NCBI RefSeq assembly: GCF_000296815.2
Contig: NZ_CAIT01000006.1
Coordinates: forward strand, 1,866,777 to 1,930,776
Direction of reading: 5' to 3'
Length of the DNA: 64,000 nucleotides
Source of the DNA: Fibrisoma limi BUZ 3
GTDB taxonomy: Bacteria > Bacteroidota > Bacteroidia > Cytophagales > Spirosomataceae
Every line of letters begins with the position of its first letter. Position 1 is the stretch's first letter. The notes beneath the pieces are model-generated. The model was not told where the DNA came from, did not search any database, and saw only the letters and a list, made by a program, of their open reading frames with translations. Positions 1-8,584 of this stretch are shown piece after piece. A program made the position numbers and the translations under genes.

Positions 1-96
1 AGCCGGACGCTTTACGCCATCTCCTCCGGTAGGTAATAGCCATCCCCCAAACGGCAAACAGGCCGTAGTCAGAAAAAAAAGGACGTTTCGTAGCAT
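1..96 (-). CDS. Exported protein, N-terminus only (possible DUF1549/DUF1553 cytochrome partner)
   Basis: Thirty-two codons are visible before the frame runs off the left edge. The ATG (complement of 94-96) lies three bases after the stop of the upstream cytochrome/LRR gene, so the two are very likely co-transcribed and translationally coupled. The residues start MLRNVLFFLTTACLPFGGW, a hydrophobic signal-peptide-like stretch. In Cytophagales and Planctomycetes, proteins with a planctomycete-type cytochrome c domain are usually followed by DUF1549/DUF1553 proteins; that identity is inferred only from the neighbour, since no domain is visible here. Confidence 0.6.
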   Translation of the reverse strand, partial: MLRNVLFFLTTACLPFGGWLLPTGGDGVKRPA

Positions 97-99
97 ACC

Positions 100-1575
100 T
101 CAGATCGTTTTATTGGAATCGGGACGAGTCGGGCGACTCAGTTGCCCCGTGCCGGTTTCGATTTTCAGATTGGGTAGGGCTTTTTGCAGCCGTTGAATGC
201 CTTCGGGCGTTGTTTGGGTTTGCCACAGATAAACCACTTTCAGGCTTGGGCAACGGGCCAGGACCTCCAGCCCTTCGTCGCTCACCGCCGTTCCGTACAG
301 GTTCAACTGCTCCAGATTGGGTAGGGATGTCAACGTCCGTAGACCCGCATCAGTCAGCCGGGTATGGTCGAGGGCAAGCCGGGTGAGCGAGGTCATTGAC
401 GCCAGTTCTGGTAGATCCTCATCCCCTACCGGCTGACCGCTCAGCCGCAGGTGCATGAGCTGCCCACCCAGTTTCGACAGCTGGGTCAGTTGTTGCCGGT
501 TATAGGCTTTGACATTGATAAAATTGGCCGACAGGTAGTTCGTCTCCGCAAGCTTCACCAGCGAAATCTGTTCCCCTTTCAGGGCAGCCACCGTAGTAGG
601 GTCGGATGCCGCAACGGGTTTGGCCAGCAGGGTCGATTCTACCGTTGCCGGAGCGGATTCCGTCGATGGTACAACCACCCGGGCCGAATCGGAGGACAAC
701 GGCAAGAGCTGCGGGGGTAGCCCCACCCTTTCGGCAGCCAGGGTATTCGTTTCGGCCGGTTGAATGACCTCTACTTCCTCTTTAAACGAAGCCCCTTTCT
801 GTATCCAGCGATAAATAACCGCAACCTGATTGGGCGTGAGCTGAAGTTTACCCTTTGGGGGCATATGCCGCTCGTCGTCTTCGGGCAGCACCAGGTAGGT
901 GTAGAGCTTGCTCTTCTGAGGATTACCCGGTGACAGCACCGCACCGTGTTTGCCCCCCTTTTTGATAAACGCTTCCGAGTCGAGCCGAAGCCCCCCTTTT
1001 TTCTTGGTGGCCGAGTGGCAGTTGTAACAACTCGCTTTCAGAATAGGAACCACTTCATCGCGGTACATAAACGTCCGGCGTATGAGCGGTTGATTGCCCT
1101 TGTTTACCGAATCAGCTTGCCCATTGACAGCCACAACCGATGCCGAAAGGGGCGTTGTGGATGGCTGTTCGGCCAGGGGTGTAGTGCCGGGAAACAGGTA
1201 ATCTTCCCCATGCGTCAGGTTTCCGCCGTAGTGCCCGGCTACACTCAGCAGCACGGCCGTCGTCAGGGCCAGCGGCCAGCGGTAGTTTTTGAGCCAGTAG
1301 GTAAGCCCAGCCAGGGCAGCGGTAGCCAGCCCCGTCCATTGATGCCTGGACACCATGTCGGCGTCGTACTCTCCCGACTGAGCCAGTAGCCAGCCCGCTC
1401 CACAAGCCAGTACGGCCGACAAGGCACCCAGTCCCCAGGCGAACGAAACGGCGGTTTCCACATCCGTTTTTTTCCTGCGACCCACTACCATGAGCCCCAG
1501 CCCAAACAGCAGAATACCGATGGGCAGATGCACCAGCAGCGGGTGAAGGCGTCCTAATAGCTCAGTCGTACTCAT
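100..1575 (-). CDS. Membrane protein: DUF2231 + planctomycete-type cytochrome c + leucine-rich repeats
   Basis: 491 residues. Residues 1-130 hold about four membrane segments with the DUF2231 pattern (HPLLVHLPIGILLFG near the start). Residues 165-265 form a planctomycete-type cytochrome domain with one haem-binding CYNCH (183-187), followed by the typical GGLRLDS and MPPKGK signatures. Residues about 350-475 are leucine-rich repeats (LTRLALDHTRLTDAGL type). The haem and LRR parts probably face the periplasm. Such fusions are common in Cytophagales and are thought to take part in electron transfer linked to a DUF1549/1553 partner, whose start follows directly. No substrate can be read from the sequence. 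The upstream gene is divergent, so this is the first gene of its operon. Confidence 0.9.
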   Translation of the reverse strand: MSTTELLGRLHPLLVHLPIGILLFGLGLMVVGRRKKTDVETAVSFAWGLGALSAVLACGAGWLLAQSGEYDADMVSRHQWTGLATAALAGLTYWLKNYRWPLALTTAVLLSVAGHYGGNLTHGEDYLFPGTTPLAEQPSTTPLSASVVAVNGQADSVNKGNQPLIRRTFMYRDEVVPILKASCYNCHSATKKKGGLRLDSEAFIKKGGKHGAVLSPGNPQKSKLYTYLVLPEDDERHMPPKGKLQLTPNQVAVIYRWIQKGASFKEEVEVIQPAETNTLAAERVGLPPQLLPLSSDSARVVVPSTESAPATVESTLLAKPVAASDPTTVAALKGEQISLVKLAETNYLSANFINVKAYNRQQLTQLSKLGGQLMHLRLSGQPVGDEDLPELASMTSLTRLALDHTRLTDAGLRTLTSLPNLEQLNLYGTAVSDEGLEVLARCPSLKVVYLWQTQTTPEGIQRLQKALPNLKIETGTGQLSRPTRPDSNKTI

Positions 1576-1660
1576 GGACAGGCGTAATTGTCGGATTTAA
1601 GGATTTTATTGATACAAAAATAGAAGTCTCATTGGGCTAAGAAAATGAATGCAGTAGACT

Positions 1661-1668
1661 TATTTTTG
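1661..1668 (+). promoter_or_regulatory. Bacteroidota -7 promoter box TATTTTTG
   Basis: Perfect match to TAnnTTTG, the -7 element of Bacteroidota housekeeping promoters, 64 bases before the ATG at 1732. It lies inside the reading frame that an upstream ATG at 1645 would open, so it argues for the ATG at 1732 as the true start. No well-spaced -33 TTG is seen (the nearest is at 1632-1634). Confidence 0.55.
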
Positions 1669-1731
1669 TACAAATCCGACTTTGAGCTTCGCTCCTTTCG
1701 AGCGAGCTACCACCATTCTCTCGTCATACAG

Positions 1732-2601
1732 ATGGAAGCAATACCCTCACTCAAACTCAACCTTTTGCATTGTGGTGCCTTGACAGTAGGCCCTGAGTGG
1801 CAGTTTAATGGGGTAGTCAGTCCATTTTGCAGGCTTTATTTCATTCAGGATGGGGAAGCGTACGTCTGGCACAACCAGCAAAAATACACGTTGAAACCAG
1901 GGAATCTTTATCTGATTCCGAGTTACTCGATCAGTCGCTACCACTGCGATAACACGCTATCTCAGTATTATCTTCATTTTCTGGAAGAAACCGAAACCGG
2001 GCTGTCTATTTTTGATTACGCAGCGTTTGAGTACGAGTTACCCGCCCTTCCCTTGGATGAATACTTATTTGAGAGACTACTGCTCTTAAACCCTGAACGC
2101 ACACTCGCTAATATCGATCCCAAAGCGTACGATAACCAGTCGGACTTGTTGAGTTTTAACGCACCAAAACCTGATCAGTGGGCTGGAGCTGGTCTGGAGA
2201 CACAGGGCATTATGTTACAACTGGTCTCGCGATTCATACAGAAAACCAAAAGCGCTTCGCCAGTACGTCAGCAAGGTTTTATCCAGTTCCGGACTGTATT
2301 GAGTTACATCCACACCCATTTGTCCAAAAAAATAACGGTAGAACAACTGGCTGCGCTTCAGCACCTGCATGTCGATTATTTTTCGCGGCAGTTTCAGGCA
2401 TTACTGGGCATCCGCCCTATCGACTACATCATCAACAAGCGACTGGAACGGGCGCAGCTACTGATGGCAACAACATCCCTATCGCTCCAAAGCATAGCCG
2501 AGCAGGTGGGAATCGCCGACATTTATTACTTTTCCCGACTTTTCAAACGGCGTTATGGACTGCCGCCCGGAACCTATCGCAAACAAAGCGGGCGAGTTTA
2601 G
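1732..2601 (+). CDS. AraC-family transcriptional regulator
   Basis: 289 residues from the chosen ATG. The N-terminal half is a cupin-like effector domain (FCRLYFIQDGEAYVW, LKPGNLYLIPSYS). The C-terminal 100 residues carry the double helix-turn-helix of AraC/XylS proteins, including VEQLAALQHLHVDYFSRQF and the signature IAEQVGIADIYYFSRLFKR. An in-frame ATG at 1645 would add 29 residues, but a consensus -7 box at 1661-1668 lies inside that extension. The gene converges on a GH97 glycosidase with 46 bases between stops, so it could respond to a sugar, but nothing in the sequence proves that link. Confidence 0.9.
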   Translation: MEAIPSLKLNLLHCGALTVGPEWQFNGVVSPFCRLYFIQDGEAYVWHNQQKYTLKPGNLYLIPSYSISRYHCDNTLSQYYLHFLEETETGLSIFDYAAFEYELPALPLDEYLFERLLLLNPERTLANIDPKAYDNQSDLLSFNAPKPDQWAGAGLETQGIMLQLVSRFIQKTKSASPVRQQGFIQFRTVLSYIHTHLSKKITVEQLAALQHLHVDYFSRQFQALLGIRPIDYIINKRLERAQLLMATTSLSLQSIAEQVGIADIYYFSRLFKRRYGLPPGTYRKQSGRV

Positions 2602-2647
2602 CTTTGCCCATTTAAGCTATACATTTAATCGACAATTTGCGTTTATT

Positions 2648-4456
2648 TCAGTTCCCAGGCTTTAATGAAAGCGCCAGACCTCCCGATGCCAGCAGGTCCC
2701 GTTTCAGGGTGGTCGAAGCCGTGACAGTCAGCCTGGTTTGTTTCACATGGCCGCGGCCGTCGTCTTCGTACAACACGGCCGTGAACGATTTGTCTGCCGG
2801 TAAGAAGCTCAGCGGAATCGTGACGCTCCGGGCCTGGATGTTGGTGATGCAGCCCACATACCAGGCGTCTTTTTGTCGGCGGGCAATGGTGACAAACTCG
2901 CCTGGCCGACCGCCCAACACACGGGTTTCATCCCAAACCGTGGGCAGGCCCTTCCAGAACGAAAACTCTTCGGTATTGGGATACTGATCGGGCCGACCGT
3001 ACCAGAATACGTATTGCAGTGGGCTAAAATACAGTACTGGCAAGGCCAGTTGGTGAGCCTGTGTAGTTTTACTTTTCCCCGGTCTGACAATGTCCGTATT
3101 GAAGCAGAAGGTATAATCGCCAGCCCCGGCCAGATAGCGTGTAAAGGGCAGGATGGTATTATGAGTCGCATCCGGGAACCCTTCGTTGCCCAGAACCCCC
3201 TCCTGTGTGAGTAGATTCGGATACGTTCGGCTAAAGCCGGTGGGTCGGTACTCGTCGTGGATGTCCACAATCAGGTTGTACTGAGCTGCTTTCCGAACGG
3301 CTTCGTGTAGCCAGGTGGTCCAGCGGTGCGAACCCGTATGAACAAAACCAAACTTAACTCCCGACACACCCCAGCGCTGATACAACGGAAACAGCGTGTC
3401 AAGCTGACGTTCCAGCGCCCGGTGATTCACATAAAGTATCACTCCAATACCTTTAGAACGGGCGTACCGAATGGCTTCGGGCAGGTCCAGATCGCCCTTT
3501 GGGTTACGTCTTGGATCAACCGTCACGGTCGTAGCATCCTCCTTTACTTCGTACTCATGCCCGTACCAGCCTGCATCAAAATGCAGATAGGCGATCTGCT
3601 GCTGCACGGCAAAATCGACCAGCGCTTTGGCACCAGATGTGGACAGGGTCACTTCCCGCATCACCTGACCGGGCTTGATCCAGTCCGGCTTCGACAGCGC
3701 ATTGGGCGGGTTCAGATTCGGAATCAGGTAATTCTGTTCCAGCAGTTTACCCGGCTCATTAGCCCCCAGCACAACCCGCCATGAGGTGGCATAGGGTGAG
3801 GTTTCCACTACCTCGCCAAACAACTGGGTTTGCAGTTCCCCTTCCGGCCCGGTCGTTTTCAGCCGAACCCGTGGGTAATTGACCTGTTCGGCCTGCGCAA
3901 TGGATGCCCAGACGCCGTTGGGCAGCTCGAGGGTCAGCGGCAGTTCGGCCTGGGCAGACCAGTTCTGTAACGGACGTTTTTCGTACTCCGCCTGTGCCCG
4001 ATTCGTGAACCACCCCTGCGTACCGGAGGGCAACCGAAACTGGGTGAGATCTTCGGTAAACTCTAGAATCTGGGTACTCAGGTCTTCGGGAAACTCGTAG
4101 CGGAACGCAACGCCCTCGTTGTAGGCACGTGCTACCACTTGCATAATACCCTTTCGGCGGGCATCGGTGGGAGCCAGCGTTATTACCAGTTCGTTGAAAT
4201 GGTCGGGTATGTTACTTCGTTCGCCCGCTACGGGTTGCCAGCTCGTTTGCTGAGTACGGCGTTGAGTACGTACTACCCGCAGATCTTTAAACCAGCCCGC
4301 TCCGCCAAAGCCGTTTGGATTGGCCTTCAACCCTAGTCGCGATGAGGCAATCAGCGGCTGGTTGCGGTATTGAATGGCGTAATGAGGGCTACCCGCTTCG
4401 CTACCCACGGTCTGCATCGACAGCGAAAACGCAAGCTGACCATCTGGCGAACTCAC
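2648..4456 (-). CDS. Glycoside hydrolase family 97 (SusB-like, inverting type), 5' end missing
   Basis: 602 residues from a GTG. The N-terminal beta-sandwich (SPDGQLAFSLSM, YAIQYRNQPLI) and the catalytic barrel are characteristic of GH97, which hydrolyses alpha-glucosides or alpha-galactosides in the Bacteroidota periplasm. Where retaining GH97 enzymes have the nucleophile Asp (KxDF), this one reads GVKFGFVHTG with Gly, as in the inverting alpha-glucosidase subgroup; the conserved LTQEGVLGNE glutamates are present. There is no signal peptide: homology continues upstream of the GTG (DSLRV) but is cut by an in-frame TAA at 4475-4477, exactly where AT-richer sequence begins. Family members normally start with a 20-30 residue export signal, so the gene is probably 5'-truncated and perhaps not exported or not expressed. 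Confidence 0.88.
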   Translation of the reverse strand: MSSPDGQLAFSLSMQTVGSEAGSPHYAIQYRNQPLIASSRLGLKANPNGFGGAGWFKDLRVVRTQRRTQQTSWQPVAGERSNIPDHFNELVITLAPTDARRKGIMQVVARAYNEGVAFRYEFPEDLSTQILEFTEDLTQFRLPSGTQGWFTNRAQAEYEKRPLQNWSAQAELPLTLELPNGVWASIAQAEQVNYPRVRLKTTGPEGELQTQLFGEVVETSPYATSWRVVLGANEPGKLLEQNYLIPNLNPPNALSKPDWIKPGQVMREVTLSTSGAKALVDFAVQQQIAYLHFDAGWYGHEYEVKEDATTVTVDPRRNPKGDLDLPEAIRYARSKGIGVILYVNHRALERQLDTLFPLYQRWGVSGVKFGFVHTGSHRWTTWLHEAVRKAAQYNLIVDIHDEYRPTGFSRTYPNLLTQEGVLGNEGFPDATHNTILPFTRYLAGAGDYTFCFNTDIVRPGKSKTTQAHQLALPVLYFSPLQYVFWYGRPDQYPNTEEFSFWKGLPTVWDETRVLGGRPGEFVTIARRQKDAWYVGCITNIQARSVTIPLSFLPADKSFTAVLYEDDGRGHVKQTRLTVTASTTLKRDLLASGGLALSLKPGN

Positions 4457-4582
4457 CCGCAGCGAATCGGGTAATTATAGCAACACAGTAGATGGTAGCA
4501 ATAAGCCGCTTCGGTTTAATCTGGATGCGGCTTTTTTGCTGACCGTACGCTACTAACTGCATTTGACAGATAGTAAAATTAC

Positions 4583-4622
4583 CGTCTCCTAAAACGCTCC
4601 CGCCTGAGACGTAAGGTCGTTC
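4583..4622 (+). repeat. Dispersed pseudoknot-like repeat, copy A
   Basis: Consensus shared with copies B, C and D: a 5' stem arm, a loop containing AAACGCTCC, the complementary 3' arm ending in AGAC, then a spacer and CGTT. Here the arms are CGTCTC (4583-4588) and GAGACG (4606-4611), perfectly complementary. The loop segment AACG (4593-4596) can pair with CGTT (4618-4621) beyond the stem, giving an H-type pseudoknot topology. The copy lies just inside the left boundary of the AT-richer block. Confidence 0.6.
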
Positions 4623-4862
4623 ATGAACTTTCTCCGGCATTCAACGAAGAAAACTTCATATGTTTGTTTATAAATTCGGCGTTTTTAGTGACGGTTCCTT
4701 ACCGAATGTTGGTATACTTCAAGGTAGGTTTTTGAAAGATTTCTACTACTCCTCCTACGCTTTACCCCACCAATCTTTAGAAATACTTATTCTAGGGGTT
4801 CTTTTTCCAACGGGGCGTAAAATTACGGTCGCATCGGCCTTTAGATTTGTCCCCTGTGAATA

Positions 4863-5043
4863 TTCCAAGAATATTCTACCTTGGAAGGCTCTCAAACTGA
4901 GAGTAAACCAGTTCCAGTGGGGATGCCCTACCGCCTTCGGCTGAGCTAGTGACTCATGGAGCGATTTAGGACCCCACTGGCTCACTGAAGCACAAGACTC
5001 AGATAGAAATTCGGGTAAGACCCATGAGCAAGCGGGGCGCCCC
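4863..5043. ncRNA. Candidate structured RNA or element: cluster of five perfect hairpins
   Basis: Successive perfect inverted repeats: TTCCAAG 4863-4869 with CTTGGAA 4880-4886; CTCTC 4889-4893 with GAGAG 4899-4903; CCAGTGGGG 4914-4922 with CCCCACTGG 4972-4980, enclosing CCG/CGG (4931-4940) and TGAG/CTCA (4942-4956); GGGT/ACCC at 5013-5023; and the palindrome GGGGCGCCCC at 5034-5043. The long arm enclosing two small hairpins is a multi-branch shape typical of folded RNA rather than of a terminator. The strand is unknown. I could not match it to tmRNA, RNase P RNA, 6S RNA or a riboswitch; a remnant of a retroelement RNA such as a group II intron is possible but unproven. Confidence 0.35.
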
Positions 5044-5158
5044 GTGGCGTATTGAGTGTGCAACAGTCGATTGACTTATGTACTGCTATTAACTCCATTT
5101 AGGTCAACAATGGTTAGTTCTTGATTGCCATTGGCCCCCGTTTGATAATTATTCTTTA

Positions 5159-6328
5159 TCATTTAAACTCAACACGTCTATTTGTCAGATCTTTAGGATC
5201 ATGCCGGTCAACACTTACGATCTCAACCTTTTCTGTTTTGCCTCTAAGCAGAATCTTACCCAGCGATTCAATTTTCAGTCGTTGATCGAGGCCCATTTTA
5301 GTGATTAAGTGTCCGGAGACTAGAAAATCTTTTTGATAGTGATTGCAAACGCTCTGAATACGGGCTGCGGTATTCAATGTATCGCCGTGGTAAGCGATAT
5401 CTTTTTTGATTTCGCCGATCTCTACGGCCGTTACCTTACCGGTGTGCATACCGGCCTTGAAGGTTGGCAGAAAACCATAGGTTGACTGATAGTATTCCGT
5501 TCGATTCCGGAACTGGTCTGTACAGGCAAAGTAAAAGCGGATACAGACGTAGTTTTTCAGGCCTTCATGCTCGGGCCACATGATCACAATTTCGTCGCCA
5601 ACGTACTGGTATACTTGAGCACCGAAGGGAAAAAGCACCTCATTAATATCGGCAAAACAGTCTCTGATAAAGGAGCTATAGCGGATATGACCTAATTGCT
5701 CGGCGGTGGAAGTCGACGATTTTAAATCCATAAACATGAAAATCCGTTCTTCTTCCTGTGGAGTTCGGTATCTCCCCAACAACAAGGGTAACAAAACGCC
5801 CGGTCCATATTTCTTATTAATTTGATTGATGAAGCTAATGATCAGGGTCATAAAAAAATAATAGACTAGTAGCAGGGTGGATATAAGACCCCAAGCCTCT
5901 TTTTTTAGGGTAACACCAGCTATAATGACATGGGGGGAAATGGTTAAATCAAACAGGATAAATTGTAAGGCCCAGAAAATGAGATAAAGCAGGATCAGCA
6001 TTCCCCCGGTCTTAACTAGAATTACATTCCCGAGCGATCGTTTTCTGGCTATTTTCCGATCCAGATAATAACTCGTTAATCCTAGACTTACTCCCCATAC
6101 TCCCCCAAACAGGATAGCTATTAACAGCGACGGGCCGAATGCTGCTGCTACCGGTATATGAACTACCTGGTTAATTAGTCGAGCGTGTAAAGTCAAAATG
6201 GTTATCAACAAACAGTTGGCAATGATCCAAAAATTCACCTGAGTGCCCACATAGGTTAGGACCGGGAAACGGGCGGTATATCGCTGGGCCAGGGTGGTAT
6301 ATTCAAATTTTTTGTCCATAGGATTCAT
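5159..6328 (-). CDS. Membrane-anchored class III adenylate/guanylate cyclase
   Basis: 389 residues. Residues about 30-170 contain four to five hydrophobic segments. Residues 190-375 are a class III nucleotidyl cyclase domain with metal-binding Asp201 (MFMDLKSST) and Asp245 (YVGDEIVIMW) and transition-state residues Asn319 and Arg323 (HGDTLNTAARIQ). It should make cAMP or cGMP at the inner face of the membrane; which nucleotide cannot be decided here. The gene stands alone in AT-richer sequence with about 360 noncoding bases upstream and 700 downstream. No cyclic-nucleotide-binding regulator is adjacent. The ATG at 6328 has a second in-frame ATG three codons later. Confidence 0.9.
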   Translation of the reverse strand: MNPMDKKFEYTTLAQRYTARFPVLTYVGTQVNFWIIANCLLITILTLHARLINQVVHIPVAAAFGPSLLIAILFGGVWGVSLGLTSYYLDRKIARKRSLGNVILVKTGGMLILLYLIFWALQFILFDLTISPHVIIAGVTLKKEAWGLISTLLLVYYFFMTLIISFINQINKKYGPGVLLPLLLGRYRTPQEEERIFMFMDLKSSTSTAEQLGHIRYSSFIRDCFADINEVLFPFGAQVYQYVGDEIVIMWPEHEGLKNYVCIRFYFACTDQFRNRTEYYQSTYGFLPTFKAGMHTGKVTAVEIGEIKKDIAYHGDTLNTAARIQSVCNHYQKDFLVSGHLITKMGLDQRLKIESLGKILLRGKTEKVEIVSVDRHDPKDLTNRRVEFK

Positions 6329-6685
6329 CTTGCCAAGTTAACGGAGAGATGTTGGAAATGGGCTAGTTTCAACCCTTTCTGAATAAGCCACGTTGCCCAG
6401 CTTAGTAAAACGCTTTTGTTAGAGTACCCTCAAAGGTGGACAGACGTTTACCCTGTAAGATAACCAAATCGTTCCGTTGGCCTAGGGAACAACTAATTTT
6501 CCCACCTACCGATGCTGAATAGGCTGAACCGAATAGTACTCAAACAGCATCCTGAACGGAGGCTACAAACTGATCTACGCAGTAGGGATAACCTGACAGG
6601 TTAAACAAAGTAAATTGACATTCTAAACAAAGTCCACCCGCTAACAACCCGGTAATTTTGTCCCATCACAATAAATTAAAATAAC
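6329..6685. other. 357-base intergenic region between divergent cyclase and SDR genes
   Basis: No reading frame here looks coding. A stretch at 6404-6446 resembles repeat copy B (AGTAAAACGCT followed by TTAGAG and AAAGG), perhaps a decayed fifth copy. The only clear signal is the -7 box at 6653-6660 for the SDR operon. Confidence 0.5.
6653..6660 (+). promoter_or_regulatory. -7 promoter box TAATTTTG of the SDR operon
   Basis: Perfect TAnnTTTG match, 26 bases before the ATG at 6686, giving a short leader. No TTG element is seen at the usual 19-21 base spacing, so the promoter may be weak or activator-dependent; an AraC regulator is encoded downstream. Confidence 0.5.
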
Positions 6686-7681
6686 ATGGGACACACTAAT
6701 TATCAAGGAGCTTTACAGCAGCCCATCGGTTCAGGCTTCAACGCAACATCGACGGCACAGGAGGTGATTAATGGGATTGACCTCACCGGGAAAATTGCCA
6801 TTGTGACCGGCGGCAATACGGGCATTGGCTTAGAAACCACTAGGGTGTTGGCCGCAGCCGGGGCCACGGTAATTGTTCCGGCGAGGGACCTGGAAAAGGC
6901 CCGGAAAAATTTAGCCGGTATTCCAAATGTGGAATTGGAGAGCATTGATTTTATGGACCCCGCTTCAATCGATGCATTTGCCGACGCATTTATCGCAACA
7001 AGCCGACCGCTTCATCTGCTAATCAACAATGCAGGCATCATGTGGGTGACTTTACGCCGGGATAGCCGTGGTATCGAATCGCAACTGGCCACGAATTACC
7101 TGGCACAATTTCAGTTGACGGCCAGAGTATGGCCAGCACTCAAAAAAGCAAACGGAGCGAGGGTAATCAATGTATCTTCTCATGGCCACCAGTTCGGAAC
7201 ATTTAATTTTGAGGACCCGAATTTTATAAACCGGCCATACGAAACCTTGCAAGGATATGGTCAATCCAAAACGGCTGTCAATCTATTTTCACTCGAATTG
7301 GATACTCGTTCTAAACCCTTTGGTGTCAGAGTCTATTCTGTCCACCCGGGCTCTATCGGAGGAACGGAATTAGGAAGGGAAGCCCCACTGGAACTTTTCC
7401 AGAAAATGGGTTTTGTGGATGAACAGGGCAATATACTTCCCGAAGTACTGGCTTCACTTAAAAACATACCACAGGGAGCTGCCACAACAGTTTGGTGCGC
7501 CACAACACCCTTACTCAATAGCATTGGTGGGGTGTATTGCGAAGATGCGGATATAGCTCCATTAGCATCCGATAACGAGATATCGCCGGGGGTAAAACGG
7601 TATTCGCTGGACGATGCTGATGCCAAACGCCTGTGGAAATGGAGCGAAGAAGCCAGTGGCCTATTCTTTTCAATAAGTTAA
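6686..7681 (+). CDS. SDR-family oxidoreductase (retinol-dehydrogenase-like)
   Basis: 331 residues, longer than a classical 250-residue SDR because of a 30-residue N-terminal extension and a C-terminal tail. The Rossmann glycine motif is TGGNTGIG (about 41-48), followed by NNAG, a catalytic Ser in INVSSHG and the YGQSK active-site motif. The order is that of the retinol dehydrogenase/WW-oxidoreductase-like SDR group, NAD(P)-dependent with unknown substrate. A second SDR starts 16 bases downstream and an AraC regulator follows, so the three genes probably form one inducible unit. It lies in the AT-richer block. Confidence 0.9.
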   Translation: MGHTNYQGALQQPIGSGFNATSTAQEVINGIDLTGKIAIVTGGNTGIGLETTRVLAAAGATVIVPARDLEKARKNLAGIPNVELESIDFMDPASIDAFADAFIATSRPLHLLINNAGIMWVTLRRDSRGIESQLATNYLAQFQLTARVWPALKKANGARVINVSSHGHQFGTFNFEDPNFINRPYETLQGYGQSKTAVNLFSLELDTRSKPFGVRVYSVHPGSIGGTELGREAPLELFQKMGFVDEQGNILPEVLASLKNIPQGAATTVWCATTPLLNSIGGVYCEDADIAPLASDNEISPGVKRYSLDDADAKRLWKWSEEASGLFFSIS

Positions 7682-7697
7682 TTTCAACCTCAACGAA

Positions 7698-8426
7698 ATG
7701 AAAACATTCAAAAATAAAATTGCCGTCATTACGGGCGGCAACAGCGGTATTGGCTATGCCACTGCAAACGAATTAAATCAAAAAGGTGCCAACGTCATTA
7801 TAACCGGCAGAAGAAAGGAAGCGGTTGAAAAGGCAGCATCGGAACTGAATATCACTGGAATGATGGCTGACCAATCCAGGTTAGCGGATATCGACAGGCT
7901 GGTCTCGGCTATTTCAGAACAATTTGGTAAGGTCGATATTTTACTCATTAATGCCGGCATAACAAAATCGGCCCCCATAGAATTGACGTCCGAACAGGTA
8001 TTTGATGAAATTATGGATGTGAATTTCAAAGGAGCTTATTTTACCCTGAGCAAATTCATCCCTATCCTAAACGATGGTGCTTCGGTGATATTCCTGTCGT
8101 CAACTTCAGCAACTATTTCACCACCAACTGCTTCGGTCTATGCAGCAAGTAAAGCAGCCATCAATGCGGTGATGAAAATAGCGGCCCTTGAGTTGGCTTC
8201 ACGAAAAATCCGTGTGAATGCGGTAAGTCCGGGGCCTGTTGCTACCGAGATTATGAACAAAATGGGATTAAATGATACCCTTGAACTGCAAATGATCAGT
8301 AGCATTCCCCTGGCAAGGTTTGGAACAGCTAGCGAGGTAGCAGAGTTGATTGCTTTCCTGTCTGACGATAATGCCGCCTTTATCACTGGGGCTAATTATC
8401 TAATCGATGGCGGACAATCCGTATGA
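7698..8426 (+). CDS. Classical SDR-family NAD(P)-dependent oxidoreductase
   Basis: 242 residues, the normal length. It has TGGNSGIG (residues 11-18), NAG, a catalytic Ser in FLSSTSA, the YAASK motif, and a C-terminus ending in GANYLIDGG as in 3-oxoacyl-reductase-like SDRs. The sixteen bases after the upstream SDR stop imply co-transcription. The substrate is unknown. A related SDR is encoded at 12932-13675. Confidence 0.92.
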   Translation: MKTFKNKIAVITGGNSGIGYATANELNQKGANVIITGRRKEAVEKAASELNITGMMADQSRLADIDRLVSAISEQFGKVDILLINAGITKSAPIELTSEQVFDEIMDVNFKGAYFTLSKFIPILNDGASVIFLSSTSATISPPTASVYAASKAAINAVMKIAALELASRKIRVNAVSPGPVATEIMNKMGLNDTLELQMISSIPLARFGTASEVAELIAFLSDDNAAFITGANYLIDGGQSV

Positions 8427-8584
8427 TTGTTTGATGGACTTACAATGTCAAAAGGACGGTAGTAGACAATATGGATACTGCTGTCCTTTAACAGTTAAAC
8501 CGGACGTTTAAACAAAGCTCAGCAAATGATATTTTTTGTTTTTACAGTATTATTTTCCATACAGAAAAGAACTAAGAAATAGTC

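Larger units (their letters stand above)
4457..5158. other. 702-base gap without a convincing gene, start of AT-richer block
   Basis: This stretch separates the truncated GH97 gene from the cyclase gene. It holds a terminator-like stem on the + strand (AAGCCGC 4503-4509 with GCGGCTT 4527-4533 followed by T), repeat copy A (4583-4622) and a cluster of hairpins at 4863-5043. A 102-residue open frame on the minus strand (4755-5063) overlaps the hairpin cluster. Its composition is unlike a protein, and it most likely only reflects the structured sequence. Confidence 0.6.

Noticed and set aside
1645-1731. A longer start for the first AraC regulator.
   Set aside because: A perfect -7 promoter box lies inside the extension.
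4755-5063. A 102-residue open frame on the minus strand over the hairpin cluster.
   Set aside because: Composition unlike a protein, no motif, and its bases are accounted for by inverted repeats.
6570-6605. TAGGGATAAC followed by CTGACAGG, recalling a homing-endonuclease site or conserved 23S rRNA.
   Set aside because: Only about ten bases match, no rRNA or endonuclease context.
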